A stretch of 64,000 nucleotides of DNA. Source: Flectonema sp. DT1601. Lineage: Eukaryota; Euglenozoa; Diplonemea; Diplonemida; Diplonemidae. Every line of letters starts with the position of its first letter. Position 1 is the stretch's first letter. Position numbers and translations under genes: made by a program. Shown piece after piece: positions 40,031 through 49,772 of the stretch. Where the stretch lies: contig OZ025826.1 in NCBI GenBank assembly GCA_964019425.1, positions 372,001 through 436,000 of the forward strand, read 5' to 3'. The notes below the pieces were generated by a model. The model ran no database searches, was not told the DNA's origin, and was given only the letters and a program-made list of their open reading frames with translations.

Positions 40031-40632
40031 ATCAGTTCTGTATTTTGCTAACTAAGTAACAATAGCATAATGAGCTTGTTTTAATCACGCAAGGAGAATG
40101 GTCCGAAGAAAGGTTTTTTTTTTTTTTTTTGTTTTTTTTTTTTTAAATTTTAACCTGAAAACCTAAACTATTATTTTGTTTGTTGTCCTACGAATATATT
40201 TTTTTTTTGCATTTTGACTGATAATAATTAATACTAATTTTAAAAAAAAAAAAAAAAAAAACTAAACCATCATGAACTTGTTTCAATCAATTAACGCAGT
40301 GTTGGGCATCTCTGAATAATCACATCGGTATCTTGTTGTGCTTGAAGAATGGTATACTGCGATTTAATTTAATTTTAATTTTAATTTTTTTTTTTTTTTT
40401 CTCTTCTTTTAAACCCCCTCCTTTTTTTGTCATTGTGACTCTTTCCTTATTACACTGCAGGCATTCTGTAAGTGATATTTTGCTGTTGAATCACCTGAGT
40501 TGGTTGAGCGGGTCCTTTTCCCCTCAGTCTTTATCTTATCATCAGGTCAGTACCACGACTCGGATAAGCCTGTTAGTCTAAGTGTGTTTTTTGTCTCTTA
40601 ATTTGTTAAAAAAAAAAATAACTATAATATTA
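40031..40632. other. Intergenic region
   Basis: T- and A-runs with no gene; ends in the ATATTA target sequence of the next element. Confidence 0.6.
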
Positions 40633-41315
40633 CATAGATGGAAGTGCCCTACAATTTGGAGGGCGTGTAGGGCGCTTGTAGGGCGCTTTTAATATAAATA
40701 TTATTTTGGAGGGCGCTTTTTTGTACCTTTTTTATTACTGTAAGACAGCTAAATTGACGGGGACTTACACTGACGCACAAGTATTTTGACGCAGAAGCCA
40801 AATTCTTTTTTTTTGACATGCTTGACAGTCTTTCGAAAAAGAGAAAAAAGAGTGTCACGGGGTTCGAACCCGAGACCTCCAGGTCATGGTTCGGCGGTCA
40901 ACAATGGCAAAAACAATGGGCCACTCTTTGAGAGCTTCCGGAGCCTGCTGCAATCCCTGAAGCTGAAACTCATTTCAGTGGACGATGCATCCCAGGTCTA
41001 CAAGGAGCTGATTAGCCCGCAGAATGCACCGAGTCGAATATAGAGGGATTCGAGGAGGGAGAGTGCGTTCCTGCTAAGAAGTTTACTGGTGGCAAGTAAA
41101 CCGATATCCCAGAGACGCATTTGATCAGGCGAACCGGAGAAAAGTCAAATAAGATGCGATTCGACCCTCACTGAGGGGGGTGTATCAAAATGAGCTCGGC
41201 ATTATATTAAATTTAATTAAAAAAGCGCCCTCCAGCGCCCTAATTTGGCCCTACAAATTTTTGTGGCTGGTTTTCACCAGGCGCCCTCCAAATTTGGAGG
41301 GCACTTCCATCTATG
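40633..41315. mobile_element. 683-bp TIR DNA element with 6-bp target-site duplication
   Basis: Ends are inverted: CATAGATGGAAGTGCCCT on the left and AGGGCACTTCCATCTATG on the right, followed inward by GGAGGGCG-rich subterminal repeats. It is flanked on both sides by ATATTA, a clean 6-base target-site duplication. Internally there is a GGTTCGAACCC motif (tRNA B-box/T-arm-like, near 40858-40868) and a short open frame encoding FESFRSLLQSLKLKLISVDD-like sequence; no transposase. Non-autonomous DNA transposon; superfamily not determined. Confidence 0.85.
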
Positions 41316-41389
41316 ATATTATAAAACAATAACAATGGAGTACTTAGGATGATGTAAAGAAATAATTTGATCGTCATATATTTTAAACA

Positions 41390-41420
41390 AGTTTTATTTT
41401 ATTTTATTTTATTTTATTTT
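41390..41420 (+). repeat. Short TTTTA microsatellite
   Basis: About six perfect units of TTTTA, the same motif as the long array at 42873. Confidence 0.9.
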
Positions 41421-41489
41421 TTCTCGAAGGGTTTTTTGCAAGACAGAGAGAACTGTAACAGCGTGACGTTTATTAACCCACCCCCCTAT

Positions 41490-41648
41490 CGGAGGTAAGA
41501 GGTATATGGATTACTCTCGAAACCTAATAACTGCTAAGTTAAGCATCACACCTAGTCACTGTATCTAAAACTAATGTTAAATTATCGTTATGTTATTTAT
41601 GACAATACATTTGTATTTTACGTACAAAATCAAACAGTTAACCCCCCC
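41490..41648 (+). repeat. Dispersed repeat R-B, copy 4
   Basis: Has GGTATATGGATTACTCTCG and the CTAAGTTAAGCATCAC core, ending in TCAAACAGTTAACCCCCC. Confidence 0.8.
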
Positions 41649-42478
41649 TGACCACTCATCCAGTGTTGCTTTCCTAATTATTTATGCAACCCACGTTTAA
41701 AGTTACACACTTTGCCTAGGTCTGGGCAGGAACGGGAGACTGTGCGTGCTATCCACCGTTGAAGTGGACAAGTTTAATGCACTTCCCAAGGGACAAAATT
41801 AGCAAAAAACGGCGGCTAGTCCGCGTGGTGTCCCCCTCTCTCTGTGTGAATTATGAGGATGTTTTGCTCGCCCCTTTTTTAATTTTGGAGCGGCATGATC
41901 GAAGACAATCTTTCTTTTCCCTCTTTTATTTCCAATCCCGTCGCCCCCGGGAAGTTTAATTGTAGTGACTAGCCATGAAGGGCATTTTGATTTACATTTG
42001 TGACAGCTAGGGGGAGTGGAGTGTAGCGAGGGAATGGCACTTTGCCACTTACCGGCTGTTGACCGTATATGCGGGTTATCACGTTTCCTTTTTGTTTTAG
42101 GTTTTTTGTTAGTAGTGAGATGTGCTACGTTTATTTATTTCACAACGTGTTTCGCCATCTTGAACTACTTTTAATACAGTTTTCGTATCATCAAATACCA
42201 GTATATACGGCTATTGACAAAGAGCCGCCCCCCTTCCTGGTGTTCGTCTTTTTCTATGGTTAATTTTCAAGACAATATAATGTATTAATTAAGTACTCAT
42301 GAGTTTTATAAAAAGCTGTTACGGTAACATAGGCAAGTGGCGCTCAACTATGTTCACGTGGCCTCCAGTGGTATTATTTATTTATTTGCAGTCATTTACT
42401 ACGCTGCCGCTGACAGTCAAGATTGTCGGAGAAATTGTTGTTCCTTTTGAGCTTGAAAATGCAGTATCAAATTACCCC
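41649..42478. other. Gene-free region of unknown content
   Basis: Less AT-rich than its surroundings (about 41690-42060). Short frames on the + strand (41759-41959, 42069-42263, 42299-42496) show no domain and I do not call them genes. No match to other repeats in the window was noticed. Confidence 0.5.
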
Positions 42479-42572
42479 CCTATCATGTATCCTTAACAAA
42501 TGTTGAAGCATCGCTATGTTAACGCGATACAAAACAGTTGTATTTTACAAAATCGAACATTCAACCTCCCCT
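42479..42572 (+). repeat. Dispersed repeat R-B, 3' part
   Basis: Starts ATCATGTATCCTTAACAAATG and ends in CATTCAACC; most similar to the copy at 34150. Confidence 0.75.
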
Positions 42573-42872
42573 ATCATGATTTTTTTTTTTTCCCATGACG
42601 ATTGATGTCATCCATTCAAATACCTTTTTTTGGCTGAAGCTAATTCAAGCATCTATGTTTATGGATTGAACCCTTTGTTACACATTATAATTAATGTAAC
42701 CAGTACAATAATTTCTGGATGACTCGAATTCACGAGCGACGTATATTTTCGTTGAGGCATAATCCTGTTAAAAAAATTAATTTTCTTGAGGCTTACTCAG
42801 AAAAGTAGTAGTAATTGCTGCGAGTTGTTTCTTTCAAAAAAAAATAAAAAAATGAAAGTATAATGATTAGGG

Positions 42873-43170
42873 TTATTTTATTTTATTTTATTTTATTTTA
42901 TTTTATTTTATTTTATTTTATTTTATTTTATTTTATTTTATTTTATTTTATTTTATTTTATTTTATTTTATTTTATTTTATTTTATTTTATTTTATTTTA
43001 TTTTATTTTATTTTATTTTATTTTATTTTATTTTATTTTATTTTATTTTATTTTATTTTATTTTATTTTATTTTATTTTATTTTATTTTATTTTATTTTA
43101 TTTTATTTTATTTTATTTTATTTTATTTTATTTTATTTTATTTTATTTTATTTTATTTTATTTATTTATT
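42873..43170 (+). repeat. Long TTTTA pentanucleotide satellite
   Basis: Almost perfect TTTTA array of nearly 60 units, ending in TTTA tetranucleotides. It creates a fortuitous open frame of repeated Ile-Leu-Phe-Tyr-Phe, which is not a gene. 42573-42872 holds nothing recognised. Confidence 0.98.
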
Positions 43171-43204
43171 TATTTTTTTTGTGAGTTGTTGTTTTTTACG
43201 AGAG

Positions 43205-43290
43205 CAAGTTGCTGTTGCCTCGTAGCTCTATTGGAGTTAACCTGATGCTCCTTTGTTCGCAATCAGCGATGCACAGTTAGAGATTCGTGA
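43205..43290 (+). repeat. Dispersed repeat R-A, 3' part
   Basis: Begins TTGCCTCGTAGCTCTATTGG and ends AATCAGCGATGCACAG. 43291-43892 contains A-runs and no gene. Confidence 0.7.
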
Positions 43291-43297
43291 AAACAAG

Positions 43298-43330
<33 letters not shown>

Positions 43331-43892
43331 ACGTTAACACGTCTTAGTCTCGGCTGCGCGCAAAACCAAAAAAAGGTGTGGAGAATTATTATGATAATAA
43401 TTATTATTAATTTTTTTTTTAATTTTTTTATTTTTTCATTAATTTCTTATTCTTATTTATTATTTATTTATGTTCTATTCGTTTCTGTACCTAGATTTGA
43501 TTTATCACAAAAAATCACGATTGATTCCTTCCTATGTTATTAAACTGAAGCTTCTGTCCCTCAAAACTTAGCTTGTATCAAAATCACGTTAAATGGTAAG
43601 AAAATATAAGTATCCTCCTGTAAACTGATTATGTTATTCATACGGCCTTTTCTTTTCCAACTATTGGGGTCTTTCTCTTAAAAAAAAAAAAAAAAAAAAC
43701 TTAATCACATGGATTCAAACTGATACTGTGTGTCGTTCCCTAACAATATTCAGGAGTGTTTAAAGTTAGAGGTTTCGGAAACTTTGTTCTTTCCCGTTCC
43801 CCCTCTTTTTTTTTTTTTTGCTTTATTAGTTTTCTTATGAATGCTAACTGCTGAGGCGAGATTCATTTTTCGGATTTTTTCGTAATATATAT

Positions 43893-45076
43893 CAGTCATT
43901 CCTTTTTTTTGCGAACAAAAAACACCATTTTCTCACCGCCTGAGCAAGGTTACACGATATGTTACTTTTGCTCGATTTTTTATTTTTTTGGAATTGGGGA
44001 GGGTGCGATCTGTAAAATTAGGCATAGGGATATACTTTTAAACATGGTAAGTGCTGCTAAAAAGAGATAAACGTCTCTTTGCAAGATTTCCTTGGTACTA
44101 CTCAATGATAAATATTAATCCCAGACCTGGAATGGAAAGATCGAGAAAATCTGAGTAAAAAACACCCCTAATTTTTTTTTTATTACTATTTTTTTCCCCT
44201 TCTCCCGCACTCAAGAGATATGCACCTTTTTACTAACAAATCAACCCTAGTAGCAATTATGTAAGGAAAATGTTGCATCTGTGGTGGTGATAATGGCCCA
44301 CTTGTTGGAAGCTTCCCTGAAGTAGTTGTCAAAACATTGGTTCGACGTGCTGAGAATATTACTTCTGAGTCACGTGTCACCATCACCAACTACACCCTCG
44401 TGTAAATCAGGAAACCAGAGCCTCACTCAGGATATCACCGAATGGTGGATGTCCAAAGCATCAGAACCATACAATACAGGGATCTGTTGGATATAAAATA
44501 GTCAAATCTCACCCGCCAAGTAGTACCTCCGAGGGGTCAGATAGCACTACTGAGGAGTCAGACAGCACTTCTTCCGAGTATGAGAAGTCTTCCATCAGCA
44601 CTAGCTATGATGATGATGATATCACTTCATGTGGCTCAGATAGCTCATAATTCATCATAAGTTGTGACTTCATATAAAGAAAGTGTTGTACAAGCGTTTT
44701 CATTAAGTATCAAAGTAGGTCCAAAAAGACAGGTAGTAACAATTTGCCTCACCGGCACATGCTTAGTACTCTTTAATATATTTTTGCTCGATTATTTTTT
44801 CTCTGGATCCCGCTGGGCCAGCAGTGTAAAATTAGACCCTTCAATTAATTTTTAGTTTTGGTACTTGTCCACGGCTGAGCTGATTCAGTAAACCACAAAA
44901 TCTCTTTTCTCAATTCGGGTGACAAGTATGTGATGCCAACCTCCCGATTTCGGACGGAAATGAACCCAACGATGCAGCGCATTAAAATGCCGCTTCGATC
45001 GAAAATTTTACAATTTTTTTTTGAAATTTTTTTTTCAGTGTCCAAAATTTGTTCGCAAAAAAAAAAGGAATGACTG
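43893..45076. mobile_element. Longer 1184-bp relative of the TA-flanked TIR element
   Basis: Same CAGTCATTCC/GGAATGACTG termini and flanks as 622-1398. It carries ~407 extra bases (about 44296-44702) that replace the short junction of the 777-bp copies. The extra part has two coding-like scraps on the + strand: one ending RVTITNYTLV then stop, and one Ser/Asp/Glu-rich tail (SSTSEGSDSTTEESDS ... DDDD...) ending in a stop near 44650. It is probably closer to the parental element, whose internal gene has decayed. Confidence 0.8.
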
Positions 45077-45086
45077 ATATATATAT

Positions 45087-45863
45087 CAGTCATTCCTTTT
45101 TTTTGCGAACAAAAAACACCATTTTCTCACCGCCTGAGCAAGGTTACACGATATGTTACTTTTGCTCGATTTTTTATTTTTTGGAATCGGGGAGGGTGCG
45201 ATCTGTAAAATTAGGCATAGGGATATACTTTTAAACATGGTAAGTGCTGCTAAAAAGAGATAAACGTCTCTTTGCAAAATTTCCTTGGTACTACTCAATG
45301 ATAAATATTAATCCCAGACCTGGAATGGAAAGATCGAGAAAATCTGAGTAAAAAACACCCCTAATTTTTTTTTTTTCACTATTTTTTCCCCCTTCTCCCG
45401 CACTCAAGAGATATGCACCTTTTTACTAACAAATCAACCCTAGTAGCAATTATGTAAGGAAAATGTTGCATCTGTGGTGGTGATAATGATCATTAAGTAT
45501 CAAAGTAGGTCCAAAAAGACAGGTAGTAACAATCTGCCTCACCGGCACATGCTTAGTACTCTTTAATATATTTTTGCTCGATTATTTTTTCTCTGGATCC
45601 CGCTGGACCGGCAGTGTAAAATTAGACCCTTCGATTAATTTTTAGTTTTGGTACTTGTCCACGGCTGAGCTGATTTAGTAAACCACAAAATCTCTTTTCT
45701 CAATTCGGGTGACAAGTATGTGATGCCAACCTCCCGATTTCGGACGGAAATGAACCCAACGATGCAGCGCATTAAAATGCCGCTTCGATCGAAAATTTTA
45801 CAATTTTTTTTTGAAAATCTTTTTCAATGTCTAAAATTTGTTCGCAAAAAAAAGGAATGACTG
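45087..45863. mobile_element. 777-bp TIR element, copy 2
   Basis: Nearly identical to 622-1398 and of the same length. It abuts the previous element across a ten-base alternating TA sequence (45077-45086), indicating insertion of one element into the TA target of the other. Confidence 0.85.
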
Positions 45864-45876
45864 ATATATATTTTTT

Positions 45877-46015
45877 TTTTGCACCGACGAAGTCGGAGAA
45901 GAAACTATTCAGATTAAGAGCCATTTATTTATTATTGTCATGTTATCTATTTCCCTGTGCGCCAGTAAAACTATCTGCGATCAACAGAATATAAGGCTGC
46001 TTATCTGAATGGTTT
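45877..46015 (+). repeat. Dispersed repeat R-E, copy 2
   Basis: GCACCGACGAAGTCGGAGAAG, CATGTTATCTATTTCCCTGTG and the end TTATCTGAATGG match 25400-25535. Confidence 0.7.
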
Positions 46016-49000
46016 TTTTTTGATTATACCTTGCGCTTCAATAACCAAAAAAAAAATTGTATGTCGAGACAACGATCAGAGTCAGTAGAAACATTGTACT
46101 AATTTACTGTGTATTCCTTAGTGACAAAGAGAGAAAGTTTCCATTTTATCTTCCCGAAAAAAAAAAAAAAAAAAAAAAAAAAAACAATATCGATGTTAGG
46201 TAGTCTCTTTTTTTTCTTTTTCTGCAGTTTCGATTGTATTTGCTCGCGTGGGCGGTGGGTTTAGGTAGTCATTTGTTCCAGGTTATTCTACGTCTCTTAT
46301 CGCCTGTGAGAGTCTCACGGTTGCTGGTAGCGATATAACTGTTACCCTGTGAGCTTTTCCTGGCTCTTGGCTTCCTAGGCTTCGTAAATAAATAAAATAT
46401 TTCTGAAGTTTAATTACCCTCTCGGGTTTTGGTCGAAAGTTATTATTTTTTTTAGTTTTAGTTAGGCTTTCAGGTGAATTGCTTCAAATTTAATTAAGCT
46501 TTTTGTCCGAAATGAAATTTGTTATCTTCTGCCAAACTTTCTTTAGTTTATTTTTTTTTCGTGGGAGGAAAAATAATTGTTTTGATGGATCACAGTTAGA
46601 GTCAGTTTCTCTTTTTTTTTTATCAATTTTGCGTCGCTGAAAAATTAATTTGGTCTCAGCGACTGCGAAAAAAAAAAAAAAAAAAAAAAACGTTTCGTGT
46701 GTGTTCTTAAAGGGTTTTTTTCTGATTTCTGACTTTGCAGTGCCAAACCCTGTGCAAGTGATTCTTTTATCCCCTGATGTGAAACTAAATTATATTTGTT
46801 TTTAAAATTTTTATTTTTATTTTTTTTTTTTTTTGAAGCAAACAACAACAACTACTTTGGTAGCCAACGAAAGCTGTTTACGGCCTTGGCTGCTATGAAA
46901 TCTGTCTGCATTGCGGTTGTTGCAGAGGCTCTTTTTTTTTCTACTTTATAGATGCCACGACACGACAAAGCATTGCAGACAGATTTTTTAATATTTCAAT
47001 CTGTTGAAAACCATTAGTACATAATACGAAATAAAAATAATATTTTATTTTATTTTTTGTTTTTTGTTTTGTTGTTGACTCCGATTTTCCTTTTAAACGG
47101 AGGAAATGTGACAACAGAAGTTTTATTTTATTTTATTTTTTATTTAAACCCTTATCTTGTTTTCTAGGGTCTTTTGAGTTGTGTATGGTCATATGTGACA
47201 TCAAAAAAAAAAAAAAAAAAAAAAAACCCTGCAAATATTCAAAGTTTTTTTTTGTTTTTTTTTTTTGTTTTGCCTAAACAGCAAAGCACGTGATGTAAAA
47301 ATCGATGCGTAACAAGCAGCCTCCCCAAGCTACTGAAGTCTGTTTTTTCTTTTTTGCACTGAGCGTCTTTTTTTTTTTTTTTTTTTTTTGCATTTAACAA
47401 ATATTGTAATAACGAAAAAGAACATTGGCAGCACACGCACGTAAAACTCCTTTACCTTTATCTGTTTAAGTCGTTTCGTGACACAAGCAAAACATCAACG
47501 AGTGTTATGTTACTGTTTTTTGTGTAGTTCAAAAGACAAAAGCCCAATTTTCTGTATTAATTTTGTTAAGCAAATTCTCGTGTATGTGTTAAAAAAGACT
47601 GCGGCTTGCGTTTCTTTGGAAACGTTGGGTGTGGTTATCATTCAAAAAAAAAAAAAAAAAAAAAAGAGGATTAATTTTTAATAATTTAATCTTTATCGTA
47701 TCTTAATTACTGATAGATTTTTTTTTCTTCTCCCCCTTTCTTTTCCTTTAACCCCCCCCTTAACTTTAACCTTACCGAAACCTACTAAAAACTAAGTCAG
47801 GAATCCGGTTTATGAATTGGGCCCTTTTTTTTGCTGCGTTAGTTCACCTAGTACTCATAATAATAATAACTCTGACGTTGGATTAAATATCTAAAAATAT
47901 TTTAATAGAATGATAACACAAAAAAAACTCTAACCATATCTATATCTACTAATGTGTAACAATATTTTGAAGAGTCGTCGCGAGAGTTGTACACGATTTG
48001 CAGACTCTAACTGGCATGAAGTGTTCTCGTGAACTCGTCAAGTTTCATATTCGTTATCCAACAAAATGAGTCTATCATGATATTCTAGACCTGCATGTCA
48101 TTAATTTATTGCAATTATACAGCCCATGAATCCCCCCTCCAGAATTGTGGCAGCGTAGCTATCTTATTTTCCTTTATTAGGATTTTGTTCCTGGTTTCGC
48201 ACAAACAAAAAAAACAAAAAAACAAAAAAACAAAAAAAAAAAGTAAAAAGTGAAGTTTGCTAAATTTCTTTTTATTTTTTATTTTTTTTTATTTTTTTTT
48301 TGTTGTGGTATCCATTTATCCCACACACACACAAAAAAAAAAAAAAAATTCCCTTGAACCCGACTTGCGCAAGATAATAAAAATAATAATAAAAAATATC
48401 TAGCATGGCTTGTTACAGTTTTTTAAGACCAAAACATTATCCCCCAGCAATCCTTGACAGGGTGCTCTGTGGCTGTTACATTATAGTTAGTTAATCCGCA
48501 GCTGCTTTTTTTTTTTTTTTTTTTAAAATCAAAACTGCATAGTTCCATTTGTGAGCTATTTTTCATTTTAATTTTTTAAAAAAAAAATTGACGAGTAACC
48601 CTTTTGTTTTTGTGTGTGTGCGTGTTTCTGAGCTGGCAGGATAACTGTGCCAATTATCAAACAAAAAAACAAAAATAAAAATAAAAAAAACAAACAAACA
48701 AAAGATGCTACGAATTTAGTACTTTGAATTTCCATCTTCTTTTTCCTATTTCAATTTACCTTTTTCTAGATAGAAAGAGTTAGTAAAGACATATATTTTT
48801 TCTTTCCCCATTCTAGTTGATTTAAGTTATATTTAACTGCGTGTGAGTGAGGTAGAATACCGTTCCTGCTACTTGCTACTTGTGAAATTAAGATATGTCT
48901 CTGTATATCTAACAATCTGGAAAATATGTCCGTGGATTGACTTTTTTTTTATTTATATTTTTTTTGAAAGATTCAGTACTTTTGGATCGTTTTCTTTAAA

Positions 49001-49772
49001 CAAAAAAAAAAAAAAAAAAAACCAACCAACGAAAAAAAAAAAAAAATACGAAATAAATAGGGAATACCTATGGTAGTACCCATAATAAAAACTCAACATT
49101 TTTTTTTTAAATTTTTTTTTTTTTTTTTTTGCATGTTTAGCACGCGATAATAGCAGGATGGGGAAAGTAGAGCAATGTGCCTAATGAGTACCAAAAAAAT
49201 GATACCTTGGTGTGCATCATACTTAGTCTTGTACATCTTAAATTCATTTGTAGGGGGGGCTTCAAACGTGTAGCACTGAGGTTTATCTCCAATCATGTTA
49301 CGCGTTTTTTTTTTAATCATCTTTTTTGTATTGACGATGAAGAAAGAGCAAGCTCTGTCGTGATGGTAACGATGATGATGATGGTTCTCATTTTTATTCC
49401 CCCCACACATATCTTTCCCTTGAGTTTTTTTTTAATATTTTTTATTATTATTTAATAATCTGGTTCTTCCGGATTGAAAACTTGTGGAACAGCAGAAATG
49501 GTAAAACGTAACCACCTCGCCCACAGATTATTAAGCTAAGCTGATCTCATAGATTTCACACACTGATGAACAAATTACCTGCTTATTTTCTCATGTTTTT
49601 TTATTTTATTTATTTCAAATTTATTAATTATCCTCCCCTGTTTCATTTCAGGAAATAATAAATAATGGCTAATGATGTCTGATGTTGTCGATTCTTTTCT
49701 TTTTGTCCCCCTCTCTCAACAATCTTAACCAAACATCTCTTTTATGATCAGGAAAACAGTAAGGAATACTAC
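46016..49772. other. 3.7-kb gene-free region
   Basis: A- and T-runs, AC-runs and unique AT-rich sequence. A perfect 13-base inverted repeat pairs 46898-46910 (AAATCTGTCTGCA) with 46974-46986. A GTGAGA-G-TCTCAC palindrome lies near 46308-46320. Repeat R-D lies at 47394-47545. No frame has a recognisable domain; those present are made from homopolymers. Confidence 0.6.
47394..47545 (+). repeat. Dispersed repeat R-D, copy 1
   Basis: TTTAACAAATATTGTAATAACG, AAAAAGAACATTGGCAGCACAC and TTTATCTGTTTAAGTCG match 53880-54045 and 56818-56990 with scattered changes. Confidence 0.75.

Noticed and set aside
40850-40925. tRNA gene on either strand
   Set aside because: A GGTTCGAACCC T-arm-like motif is present but no A box or acceptor stem; it is internal to a TIR element.
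42863-43225. 120-residue open frame of repeated Ile-Leu-Phe-Tyr-Phe
   Set aside because: It is the translation of the TTTTA satellite; no stop occurs in this frame by sequence composition alone.
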